The notes under the pieces were generated by a model that saw nothing but the letters and a program-made list of their open reading frames with translations, had not been told where the DNA came from and made no database searches. A stretch of 64,000 bases of DNA from CAZNPH01 sp964574985 (lineage in GTDB: Bacteria > Bacteroidota > Bacteroidia > Bacteroidales > SM23-62), in assembly GCA_964574985.1 (NCBI GenBank), contig CAZNPH010000020.1, positions 1 through 64,000 on the forward strand, written 5' to 3'. Position 1 is the first letter of the stretch; the number at the start of each line of letters is the position of its first letter. Position numbers and translations under genes: made by a program. Shown in pieces: positions 48,532 to 56,712 of this stretch.

Positions 48532-49371
48532 ATGAAACGCGGAAAGTTTATTCAATCCCTGATAATTACTTCCACAGGAACACTTCTTTTAAACCATCCT
48601 GTACGGGCCGGACGAAAGAATGATCATAAGTTCGGGATCATTCTCAGCAGCCTGAAAAATCAGGTGAAAGAAAATCCTGACGAAGTATTCAAAGAACTGG
48701 CCAAAGCAGGATATACTTATATTGAAAGCATTGGCCGGTATGGCATACCTGCTGAACATACCATGCCATATATCAAAAAATACGGACTCATACCCATCAC
48801 AACCGGAGATGGGATGTCTTCCTTGTCAGAGAATACCGGTCATTATCTTGATATTGCCGAAACCTATGACCTGCCGTATATCGTTTGCTACTATCCGTGG
48901 CTGGATTCTGCGGAAAATCTGACCAGGGAACAATGCCTGGAAGCGGCAGCAAATCTGAATAAAGTAGCGACAATATGCCGTGAAAACGGAAGAAAGTTTG
49001 CCTGGCATAACCATCACAAGGAATTCCGGGAGTTGGAAGATGGAACACTCCCTTTTGATATCATCATGGAATATAGCGATAAAAAGCTGGTAAACCTGGA
49101 GATGGATATTTTCTGGGTTAAATATGCCGGGCATTCGCCTTTGGAATTACTGGGAAAATATGGAGACCGGACTACCCTACTTCATCTTAAAGATACGCGG
49201 AAAGGCAACAAAAGGAAAAATACAGCTCCGGGCAAAGGCATCATTGATTTTAAACCAATACTGGAATTTAAAAGTAAGACGGCCATTGAATATTTGATCG
49301 TCGAATTTGCAGGTGAGGATTTGGGTGTAGAGGATGCAGTTGACGGTATTCATTATTTGAAAAATCTATAA
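48532..49371 (+). CDS. Exported xylose-isomerase-like TIM barrel
   Basis: This 279-residue protein begins with a signal-like stretch (KFIQSLIITSTGTLLL). FAWHNHHKEF, LEMDIFWVKYAG, LLHLKDT and LIVEFAGED match the equivalents in the protein at 26002, so they are paralogues. It is a sugar isomerase/epimerase or sugar lyase candidate acting outside the cytoplasm. It lacks the double-Arg motif (MKRGKFIQS has one Arg), so Sec export is more likely than Tat. Confidence 0.82.
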   Translation: MKRGKFIQSLIITSTGTLLLNHPVRAGRKNDHKFGIILSSLKNQVKENPDEVFKELAKAGYTYIESIGRYGIPAEHTMPYIKKYGLIPITTGDGMSSLSENTGHYLDIAETYDLPYIVCYYPWLDSAENLTREQCLEAAANLNKVATICRENGRKFAWHNHHKEFRELEDGTLPFDIIMEYSDKKLVNLEMDIFWVKYAGHSPLELLGKYGDRTTLLHLKDTRKGNKRKNTAPGKGIIDFKPILEFKSKTAIEYLIVEFAGEDLGVEDAVDGIHYLKNL

Positions 49372-49514
49372 TTTCTTAGTTTTCAGGATTATATATCAAA
49401 TGAGTTGTGAAGAAGATATCCTCTCCGGACATGTTTCGGGGAACACTACCTCTCTGACTTAAATAATACAAAGGAAAATCGTATCTTCAAAGAACCTGTA
49501 AAATATAAAATCAC

Positions 49515-50549
49515 ATGACAAGAGTAGTAACTTTCGGGGAGGTGATGCTGAGACTGGCAACACCCCGGTTTGAACGGTTCAGTCAGGTCAAAAACTTTGA
49601 AGCTTCCTTTGGGGGAGGAGAGGCAAACGTGGCAGTTTCGCTGGCCAATTATGGCATCGGGGCTTGTTTTGTCACCCGTTTGCCGGACAATGATATTGGC
49701 CGGGCATGTATGATGGAACTGAATAAATACGGACTTGATACTGGAAATATCCTGTTTGGGGGGGACCGACTTGGGATCTATTTTCTGGAAACCGGTGCTG
49801 TTTCCAGGGCCAGCAAGGTTATATATGACAGGACGGGGTCTTCATTCTCGGGTGCTACCAGGGATATGTTCGACTGGGAAATGATTCTCAAAGATGCTGA
49901 TGTTTTCCATTGGACAGGAATAACGCCGGCTATATCCCGGGGAGCAGCCGGGGTCTGCATGGAAGCCATACAGACCGCAAATAAAATGGGTGTGATGGTT
50001 ACATGCGACCTCAACTTCCGTAAGAAATTATGGAAATATGGAGAGGAAGCCAGGGATGTAATGCCCAAACTGGTTGCCGGATGCGATGTAGTACTGGGAA
50101 ATGAGGAAGATGCTGAAATGACCCTGGGTATCACGCCGGAAGGTGTTGATATCAAGACAGGAGCTGTGGAGGCAGAAGCATACCGCAGCGTATCGGAACA
50201 GATCATGAAAAACTTTTCCCGTGTGAAAATGGTCATAACCACCCTCAGGGGTTCGGTCAGTGCCAGCCATAATACCTGGTCGGGGGTATTGTATGACGGA
50301 AAGGAACTATATACGGCCCCTGACTATGATATTACCCATATCGTGGACAGGGTTGGTGGCGGTGATTCTTTTGCGGGAGGTTTGATATACGGCTTGCTGA
50401 ATTACCCCGGTGATCTCCAGCGGGTGATAAACTTTGCCACTGCCGCCTCCTGCCTGAAACATACCATACATGGAGATTTCAACATGGTGACCATAGAAGA
50501 AGTTGAAAGACTCATGGGGGGTGATGCTTCGGGCCGTGTTTCAAGGTAG
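49515..50549 (+). CDS. kdgK: 2-keto-3-deoxygluconate kinase (pfkB family)
   Basis: This 344-residue cytoplasmic kinase has the N-terminal VTFGEVMLRLATP and FGGGEANVAVSLANYG motifs of KDG kinases. The C-terminal signature RVGGGDSFAGG contains the catalytic base Asp284. It phosphorylates 2-keto-3-deoxygluconate, the end product of unsaturated or free uronate breakdown, for KDPG aldolase. No aldolase, uronate isomerase or lyase is visible in this window, so the rest of the route must lie elsewhere. It closes unit 4, 143 bp after the TIM barrel and directly before the repeat element. Confidence 0.88.
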   Translation: MTRVVTFGEVMLRLATPRFERFSQVKNFEASFGGGEANVAVSLANYGIGACFVTRLPDNDIGRACMMELNKYGLDTGNILFGGDRLGIYFLETGAVSRASKVIYDRTGSSFSGATRDMFDWEMILKDADVFHWTGITPAISRGAAGVCMEAIQTANKMGVMVTCDLNFRKKLWKYGEEARDVMPKLVAGCDVVLGNEEDAEMTLGITPEGVDIKTGAVEAEAYRSVSEQIMKNFSRVKMVITTLRGSVSASHNTWSGVLYDGKELYTAPDYDITHIVDRVGGGDSFAGGLIYGLLNYPGDLQRVINFATAASCLKHTIHGDFNMVTIEEVERLMGGDASGRVSR

Positions 50550-50578
50550 ACCATCAGAAACAATTCATTTTAATACCA

Positions 50579-50782
50579 TGAAACCCCCATCACCGATCCG
50601 GCAACAAGCCGCCGGTCGAAGACAAAAGGTCATTAAAATTTTAACCAGCACAGGATTTGCAGATGGGGGTTCGCCGGCCCGGCATGTGGATAGCATGCGG
50701 GTGGCCGGCAACAAAGAATCAAAGTATTTGAACTGACATTATAACATATTGAAATTTAAATGTTTAACATAAATATATTTCA
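50579..50782 (+). repeat. Operon-boundary element, copy A (full length)
   Basis: This copy aligns with 56509-56712 without gaps over 157 bp (50581-50737 with 56511-56667). Its outer arms AACCCCCAT (50582-50590) and ATGGGGGTT (50663-50671) are perfect inverted repeats. CCGGC...GCCGG forms an inner stem. A second hairpin pairs GCCGGCC (50673-50679) with GGCCGGC (50703-50709) and GCATG with CATGC inside. The promoter element follows 17 bp later. The 36-bp centre varies in sequence but not length, while both flanks are strongly conserved. Function is unknown. Confidence 0.85.
50727..50757 (+). promoter_or_regulatory. Repeated promoter element, copy A
   Basis: TTTG (50727-50730), a 19-bp spacer starting AACTGACATTATAAC, then TGAAATTT (50750-50757), a weaker -7 form. 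AAATGTTTAACATAAATATATTT follows in part. The sulfatase starts 25 bp after the -7 element. Confidence 0.6.
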
Positions 50783-52153
50783 ATGAAAACAAAAAACAGA
50801 ATTTACATTTTGTTGTTTGCGGTATTTTTCACCCCGAACCGGTCTTCATCCCAATCCGCAAACAAACAATCCCCCAACATCATCTTCATACTGACAGATG
50901 ACCAGGGCTGGAGCCAGATCTCCAGCCGGATGCATCCCGGAATCCCAGAATCAAAATCCGATTACCTGGATACCCCGAACATGTCCCGGCTGGCATCGAA
51001 CGGAATGCGCTTTACCAGCGGGTATGCCCCTGCACCCATCTGCACCCCCACACGCCGCGCCATCCTTTGCGGTATGACTCCGGCAAGACAAAAAGGAACG
51101 GCATTCAGAAGCAGCTTCATTCCGAATGACCATATCACCATTCCAAAGGCACTCAAACAGGCCGATCCGGATTACCAATGTGCGCATTACGGCAAATGGG
51201 GAACATTGATGAACGCCCGTCCCGACAGGGGATGCGGGTATGATATTACTGACGGATCAACAACAAATATTACCGGAGGCGTGCATGAAATAAACAAACC
51301 CTGCCACATAACAGAAGATCCCAAACGCACCGGTTCGGTTACCGCAAGAACCATAGAATTTATTTCGGAACAGGTGGAAAACAAAAATCCTTTTTATGTC
51401 CAGGTCAGCTATTATGCCGTTCATTTAAGAATCGAACTGCTGGAGGCAACCCTGGAAAAGCACAAGGCAAAAGGAACTCCTGACCGCAGATATACGGCTG
51501 CCTTCTCAGGCATGCTGGAAGAACTTGACCGGGGCATCGGCAAAATACTCCGCTCGGTGGAACAACTCGGCATTCAGGATAATACTTACATTTTTTTCAT
51601 GAGCGATAATGGGGGGCGCGTGTCCATTCCCGGCGGCAATGACCAGTTGCTGCCCACCAACCATCCTTTGCGCGGAAGCAAGCATACCCTGTTTGAAGGA
51701 GGGATCAGGGTGCCGTTTATTGTTGCCGGACCCGGTATACGGCCCGGCTCATTCTGCCATGTTCCCGTTTCCGGAGTGGACCTTCTGCCTACTTTCTGCG
51801 ACCTGGCAGGCGGCAGCCGGGAGTTTCCGGAAGAAATTGACGGGGTCAGCATAAAACCCCTGCTTTTTGGCGAGGAAACCGGTTTCGACCGCCCGTCAGG
51901 CGGACTTTTCTTCCACAACCCGAGAGGAAAGGTTTCTGCCATTCGCAAGGGAGACTACAAGCTGATGATCCACTGGAACGAAGAAGCGGAGATCATCCGT
52001 ACGGAATTGTTCAATGTCGCCAGGGACCTCACTGAATCTGAAGATATTTCAGCAAGGGAACCCGTGAAGGCCGGTGAACTTGCCACTGACCTTCTTGAAT
52101 ATCTTTTCAAAGTGGATGCAAGAACCCCCGGGGATGACATTAAATTCTGGTAA
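50783..52153 (+). CDS. Cys-type S1 sulfatase, secreted
   Basis: This 456-residue sulfatase has a signal peptide (about residues 1-24). ILTDDQGWSQISSRM carries metal ligands and Cys87 in ICTPTRRAILCGM is the formylglycine site. FMSDNGGRVSIPGGN completes the metal site. The usual GKWHLG is shortened to GKWGT. Tail motif ELFNVARDLTESED is present. First gene of unit 5, directly behind the full-length boundary element, and followed by the Ser-type sulfatase after 20 bp. Confidence 0.9.
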   Translation: MKTKNRIYILLFAVFFTPNRSSSQSANKQSPNIIFILTDDQGWSQISSRMHPGIPESKSDYLDTPNMSRLASNGMRFTSGYAPAPICTPTRRAILCGMTPARQKGTAFRSSFIPNDHITIPKALKQADPDYQCAHYGKWGTLMNARPDRGCGYDITDGSTTNITGGVHEINKPCHITEDPKRTGSVTARTIEFISEQVENKNPFYVQVSYYAVHLRIELLEATLEKHKAKGTPDRRYTAAFSGMLEELDRGIGKILRSVEQLGIQDNTYIFFMSDNGGRVSIPGGNDQLLPTNHPLRGSKHTLFEGGIRVPFIVAGPGIRPGSFCHVPVSGVDLLPTFCDLAGGSREFPEEIDGVSIKPLLFGEETGFDRPSGGLFFHNPRGKVSAIRKGDYKLMIHWNEEAEIIRTELFNVARDLTESEDISAREPVKAGELATDLLEYLFKVDARTPGDDIKFW

Positions 52154-52173
52154 ATCATATAAATAAAATCATC

Positions 52174-53736
52174 ATGTTAAAGCCAAAATTTCAGAAACAC
52201 CTCTCCCCCATTTCATTTCTGGCCGTATTGCTTTCTTTGAGCAATTCGGGTTGCCGCAAAGACGATGAAAAAGCCGGTAAACCGAACATCGTGTTCATCC
52301 TGGCCGATGATCTGGGATACGGAGACATGAGCTGCAACGGAGCCAACAAGGTGCAAACACCCAATATGGACCGCCTGGCCCTGGAAGGCATGCGCTTCAC
52401 CAATGCCTATTCACCCCATTCTGTTTCTTCGCCTACCCGTTATTCGCTGATGACCGGAAGGTATGCCTGGCGGACCTGGAACGGACATATTACCGTATGG
52501 GCCAATGATCCGCTGCTGATCGACACGGCGCGGACAACCCTTCCCAGGATACTGAAATCCTCCGGTTACCGGACGGCCATCATCGGCAAATGGCATCTTG
52601 GCTTCGGCACACCCCGGACACCGGGCTGGGATCCGGTCAAAGGACCTGATTACAACCGTGCTCTGAAACCGGGGCCGCTGGAAGTGGGCTTCGATTACTT
52701 CTACGGCATACCCCATGTAGGCCAGAAGCCGCATGTTTTCATAGAAAACCATCATGTGGTGGGTCTGGAGGAAGGCGATACCATGGAGATCGTGCTGGAT
52801 GAAAGATGGGAAGACCGGCCCGTTTATCTGGAACGTATCGGAGTACCCGCCCACAGTTTCAAAGGCAATGAAGAAGTCCGCTATGAACATGAAGAACTGG
52901 CCGTACATTTGACCAGAAAAGCGGTCGACTGGATCGAAACCCGGCGAAAAGAACCTTTTTTCCTGTACTTTGCCCACCGGAACGTGCACGGTCCCATCAT
53001 ACCCAATCCCCGTTTCAGGGGTGCCACTGAAATCGGTGTGTACGGGGATTTCATCAAAGAGCTCGACTGGTCGGTGGGAGAAATACTTGATGCACTGGAC
53101 CGGGAAGGGCTGACCGAAAATACACTGGTTATTATGTCCAGCGACAACGGTGCGGTAAAAGACTACCTGGATTCAAAGATCATCGAATACAACGGGCACA
53201 GGCCGAACGGACCCTTTTTCGGCCAGAAGACAGAAGCCTATGAGGGCGGGGTCCACGTTCCCCTGCTTGTCCGCTGGCCCGGAGTAGTCGAACCGGGCTC
53301 GGAATCCGGTATCCTGGTCGCCCTCACCGATATGCTGGCCACCATCGCCGAATTGATGGATTTTCCCCTCGCCTGGAATGCCGGGGAAGACAGTTTCAGC
53401 TTTTTGTATGAACTGCTGGGAAAAGAGCCGGAACAGCCGGTCAGGGAAAATGTGGTGGTGGATGCCACTTCAGGCATAATGGCCATCAGAAAAGGACCCT
53501 GGAAGCTAATTGGCGGCCAGGGAGGGGGAGGCGTTCACTGGGATGAAGATGCCAATATCCGCATGCTGCCCCACAAATGGCATTATCCGGGAGATCCCCG
53601 CAATCCGCCCGGACAATTATACAATCTGGAAAATGACATCGGGGAAACCGACAATCTTTATTACTCAAATTACGAAACCGTTGTCCGGCTGAAGGCCCTG
53701 CTGAGAGACATCCAATACCGCGGGCGAAGCCGGTAA
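52174..53736 (+). CDS. Ser-type S1 sulfatase, lipoprotein
   Basis: This 520-residue sulfatase has a lipobox (NSGC, Cys27). LADDLGYGDMSCNG carries metal ligands. The active-site motif is SVSSPTRYSLMTGRY, so the residue to be converted to formylglycine is Ser85, not Cys. GKWHLGFGTPR and MSSDNGAVKDY are canonical. Ser-type sulfatases depend on a radical-SAM maturase (anSME/AtsB type), which is not encoded here. Tail motif QLYNLENDIGETDNL is intact. Confidence 0.92.
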   Translation: MLKPKFQKHLSPISFLAVLLSLSNSGCRKDDEKAGKPNIVFILADDLGYGDMSCNGANKVQTPNMDRLALEGMRFTNAYSPHSVSSPTRYSLMTGRYAWRTWNGHITVWANDPLLIDTARTTLPRILKSSGYRTAIIGKWHLGFGTPRTPGWDPVKGPDYNRALKPGPLEVGFDYFYGIPHVGQKPHVFIENHHVVGLEEGDTMEIVLDERWEDRPVYLERIGVPAHSFKGNEEVRYEHEELAVHLTRKAVDWIETRRKEPFFLYFAHRNVHGPIIPNPRFRGATEIGVYGDFIKELDWSVGEILDALDREGLTENTLVIMSSDNGAVKDYLDSKIIEYNGHRPNGPFFGQKTEAYEGGVHVPLLVRWPGVVEPGSESGILVALTDMLATIAELMDFPLAWNAGEDSFSFLYELLGKEPEQPVRENVVVDATSGIMAIRKGPWKLIGGQGGGGVHWDEDANIRMLPHKWHYPGDPRNPPGQLYNLENDIGETDNLYYSNYETVVRLKALLRDIQYRGRSR

Positions 53737-53777
53737 ACACCGGAGAAACAGGAAAACAACCGTTAATAAAACATAAA

Positions 53778-54863
53778 ATGATGGCCAATAAAATCATACC
53801 CGGTATTGCAATACTCTTTTTTCTGACCTTCTGCACGCGAACCGGGGACCCGCCGGAAAATATTTTTTTTGAGAACATGAATTCCCCCGTAAAAGTTTCC
53901 TTCAGAATGAAAGACCATAACATCTGGGGGGCATCGGTGATCCAGGCCGAAGACGGGAAATATTACATGTTTGCCAGCCGGTGGCCCAAAAAGCTGACCA
54001 TGAGGGCCTGGGCAACCAATTCAGAGATCGTTCTGGCTTCAGCGGACAAACCCGAAGGCCCCTATAAATTCCGGCAGGTGGTATTTCCACCCCGCGGCCC
54101 CCGATACTTTGACGGAATGATGACCCACAATCCCAGTATCCACTATCACAACGGCAAATACGTGCTGTTCTATCTCGGGTTAACCTATGATTTTGAAAGA
54201 CCTGTGGATACCGTTCCCACAAGAGAGATGTATGAAAGGGCCTGGAACAACAAACGCATCGGTGTCGCGGTATCGGAATCCGTTCACGGGCCATGGAAGC
54301 GTTTGAAAGATCCGCTCCTGGAGCCCAGGGAAGATCACTGGGATGCGGCCATCATCAGCAATCCCGCACCGGTGATCCATGATGACGGCAGTGTATTTCT
54401 CATATACAAGAGCGCTCCTTGCGGATATCCCGAGCGGAATACGCATTATGCCATGTATTTTGGCGCCGCCGGGGCGGATCATTACCTGGGGCCGTATGAG
54501 CGGATTTCGGAAAACAACCGGGTCACCCTGGAAAACGTTTCGGCAGATGTGGAAGATCCCTGTGTATGGTATGACGGGGAATATTACCAGATGCTGGCCA
54601 AATGCATGGATGAAAGCGTCACCGGTGAAAAAGGAACCGGTTTTTTCGCCTATTCCCGGGATGGAATTTACTGGCAGCTTCCCGAACGTCCTGCTTCTTA
54701 CAGCATGACACTCCGGTGGGCTGACGGAAGCACCGTAAAAATGAAACGGATGGAACGTGCACAGGTATTTCTGCAAAACGGGAAACCGTCACACGTCTTT
54801 TATGCCTGCATAGATCCGGACGGGGAAATTTACAACATTGTAAAACCTTTTAAAACCCCGTAA
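53778..54863 (+). CDS. GH43-like five-bladed propeller glycosidase, lipoprotein
   Basis: This 361-residue protein has a lipobox-like FLTFC (Cys19). It has the look of a GH43/GH32-clan propeller: WGASVIQAEDGKYYMFASRW near residue 50, THNPSIHYHNGKYVLFYLG, NPAPVIHDDGSVFLIYK, ADVEDPCVWYDGEYYQML. Catalytic Asp/Glu residues probably lie in these blade starts, but I cannot assign each one. It could cleave arabinose, xylose or anhydrosugar ends. A fragment of a close paralogue persists at 43094. Confidence 0.75.
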   Translation: MMANKIIPGIAILFFLTFCTRTGDPPENIFFENMNSPVKVSFRMKDHNIWGASVIQAEDGKYYMFASRWPKKLTMRAWATNSEIVLASADKPEGPYKFRQVVFPPRGPRYFDGMMTHNPSIHYHNGKYVLFYLGLTYDFERPVDTVPTREMYERAWNNKRIGVAVSESVHGPWKRLKDPLLEPREDHWDAAIISNPAPVIHDDGSVFLIYKSAPCGYPERNTHYAMYFGAAGADHYLGPYERISENNRVTLENVSADVEDPCVWYDGEYYQMLAKCMDESVTGEKGTGFFAYSRDGIYWQLPERPASYSMTLRWADGSTVKMKRMERAQVFLQNGKPSHVFYACIDPDGEIYNIVKPFKTP

Positions 54864-54908
54864 CCTAAGCCAAAAAAAGAAATTTTAATCATTGAATCAA
54901 CAATCATA

Positions 54909-56336
54909 ATGGATAAAACAAGAAGAATTTTCGTACGCAATCTCATGCTCTCCACCGGAGCCGCCATGGCCATGCCTGTAAAGGCAATCCGTGAAGCCAC
55001 ATCCGGCAAAACCATGAGATCCGGCAAGAAAAGAAAAATGTTTGTCGGCGTTCAGGTGGATAAAGCGGCTTTTGCCAACCGCACCTTCGATGACATGTTT
55101 GATGAAATGAAGGACAACGCTCCCATTAACTCGGCCATTTATTTTTTCAGGGACAATGATGTCAGACTGGGAAAAGATCACCACGCGGGCACGGAATTCA
55201 GGTGTGATGAGGCAGCCCTTGACAGCCGGGGAAGAGATACAATTGATCGAATGTATGAATCCGCTTCATCCCACGGTATTGACCTGTATATGGGCGGAGG
55301 AGAAATTTACTGGGGAAACTGCATTGAAAAATTCCCCCGGGCATGCCAGATCGACTGTTTTGGCGAACCGGGGCGGTTTTCATGCGTCAATATTCCGGAC
55401 TGGCGGAAATTCCAGGTGTCCCTCCATGCTGACATGTTTGCACAACATCCGTATCTGACCGGATTTCTGTTCATGCATGAGCGGAACGGTTCCTTCATGC
55501 CTGTTTTCAAACCGGGCACATGGAGAGGGACATTTAATCCCGGATGTTTTTGCCCTCATTGTTGCCGGCTGGGAGAAGAAAGAGGCATCAATGTGGATAA
55601 GGCACGCAAGGGTTTTAAAGCCCTGGTTGACCTGTACAAGAATAAACCGGGTGATGTATTGCGCGACGGGGCCATGATCGCCTTCTGGCGGATCATTTGT
55701 GAATACCCCGAAGTGATGGCATGGGAGAAACTGCAGTGGGACAGTTACCACAATTACCGGATCGACATTGCAAAAGCAATCCGCTCGGTCAGGCCCGATG
55801 CTTCCATCGGATATCATTTTCAGCACCATGGACTGTACGGGGCTTTGCCCTGGAGGGCCGGTGATGATCCGGAAAAGGCAAAAGACTTTGCCGACTGGGT
55901 TAAGCCCTCTATATATGCAGGTGCCAGTGGCGCCCGCTATTATGATTTGCTGAAAAAAGCCAACAAAACCTGGCTGATGGATCTGGATGAACAAACGGCC
56001 CATGAGGCTCTCAGCGGATGGTTCAACCGCAGTCCGGAAAACGGACAGGAGATGCTGAAGGATCCTGAAAGGGAACAAAGCGCGTTTACCCCGGAATGGG
56101 CCCGGAAGGAAACCAGAAGGATAACAGAGGGCGTTGCTCCGCTGCCCAATTATGCCGGACTGGGAATCGGGATCCCCGGGGGAGAAAAAGCGGATACCCC
56201 GGAACTGATATCCGCCTGCACGGAAGCCTGTTTTCAAGGAGGGGCCAGAGGCATTCTCGTTTCCAGGCATTATTCCGAGATCAGGCCGGATTTGTTGCGG
56301 GCATGCGGGGATGTGATCAGAAAACACATGGACTGA
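54909..56336 (+). CDS. Tat-exported barrel protein of unknown family (paralogue 1)
   Basis: This 475-residue protein has a Tat signal (KTRRIFVRN). The barrel-like core has GIDLYMGGGEIYWGNC, FLFMHERNG with Glu191, and a cysteine cluster CFCPHCC (residues 213-219). The C-terminal GIGIPGGEKADTPE and ILVSRHYSEIRPDLLRACG are strongly shared with the protein at 57783. I do not recognise a CAZy family. The CxC-x2-CC motif recalls the CYCERC motif of the GHL6-like protein at 35424, and Glu191 is a candidate catalytic acid. It ends unit 5. Confidence 0.6.
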   Translation: MDKTRRIFVRNLMLSTGAAMAMPVKAIREATSGKTMRSGKKRKMFVGVQVDKAAFANRTFDDMFDEMKDNAPINSAIYFFRDNDVRLGKDHHAGTEFRCDEAALDSRGRDTIDRMYESASSHGIDLYMGGGEIYWGNCIEKFPRACQIDCFGEPGRFSCVNIPDWRKFQVSLHADMFAQHPYLTGFLFMHERNGSFMPVFKPGTWRGTFNPGCFCPHCCRLGEERGINVDKARKGFKALVDLYKNKPGDVLRDGAMIAFWRIICEYPEVMAWEKLQWDSYHNYRIDIAKAIRSVRPDASIGYHFQHHGLYGALPWRAGDDPEKAKDFADWVKPSIYAGASGARYYDLLKKANKTWLMDLDEQTAHEALSGWFNRSPENGQEMLKDPEREQSAFTPEWARKETRRITEGVAPLPNYAGLGIGIPGGEKADTPELISACTEACFQGGARGILVSRHYSEIRPDLLRACGDVIRKHMD

Positions 56337-56377
56337 TCGCCACCGGCTTGATTAAGTCACCTTAAAGTCATAAATTG

Positions 56378-56508
56378 GGTTTTGCAGCTGAAGGTTCACT
56401 TATTGGGCATACCGGACAGCATGCGGGAATCCGGCAACAAAAATCATAACCTTTGAACTGCTATTGCAACAGGCTCTTAATTTGATGTTTAATTAAAATA
56501 TTTATCCG
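56378..56508 (+). repeat. Operon-boundary element, copy D (divergent)
   Basis: TTTGCAG (56381-56387) to the TTTG at 56452 is 71 bp, exactly the same spacing as in copy A. GCAT (56407-56410) pairs with ATGC (56421-56424), and CCGGCAACAAA is kept. The outer GCCGGCC arms are lost. It is followed at once by copy B, making a tandem pair. Bases 56337-56377, before it, hold nothing I recognise. Confidence 0.7.
56452..56484 (+). promoter_or_regulatory. Repeated promoter element, copy D
   Basis: TTTG (56452-56455) is followed by AACTGCTATTGCAAC and, after 21 bp, TTAATTTG (56477-56484), close to the -7 consensus TAnnTTTG. It points into copy B and the GH26 gene. Confidence 0.5.
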
Positions 56509-56712
56509 TGAAACCCCCATCACCGATCCGGCAGCAAGCTACCGGTTGAAGACAAAAGACAATGAATATATTGACCAACATCGTTTTTATAAACGGGGGT
56601 TCGCCGGCCCGGCACGTGGACAGCCCGTGGGAGGCCGGCAACAAAAAACCAAAGTATTTGAACTGACATTGTAACGTGCTAAATATTAAATTGTTAACGT
56701 AAATATATTCAA
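56509..56712 (+). repeat. Operon-boundary element, copy B (full length)
   Basis: This copy has the same arms as copy A: AACCCCC (56512-56518) with GGGGGTT (56595-56601), then GCCGGCC (56603-56609) with GGCCGGC (56633-56639). The inner stem is CACG/CGTG where copy A has CATG/CATG, a compensatory T-A to C-G change. It has no insertions or deletions relative to copy A over 157 bp. Confidence 0.85.
56657..56687 (+). promoter_or_regulatory. Repeated promoter element, copy B
   Basis: TTTG (56657-56660), 19-bp spacer AACTGACATTGTAACGTGC, then TAAATATT (56680-56687). The GH26 start lies 25 bp downstream. This is the copy closest to the consensus. Confidence 0.7.

Noticed and set aside
50673..50709. 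GC-rich hairpin as a simple intrinsic terminator
   Set aside because: No T-run follows; the next bases are AACAAA. Its conservation together with the promoter also argues for another role, though termination is not excluded.
50578..50736. A 52-codon frame across boundary element copy A (begins MKPPSPIRQQ)
   Set aside because: Copy B has an in-frame TGA after 13 codons and no matching start (GTG). Conservation is in the hairpin arms rather than in coding positions, so I treat it as a structured element.
55380..56327. Minus-strand open frame (315 codons) inside the Tat protein gene
   Set aside because: It lies opposite the conserved core shared with the paralogue at 57783 and has no motif of its own.
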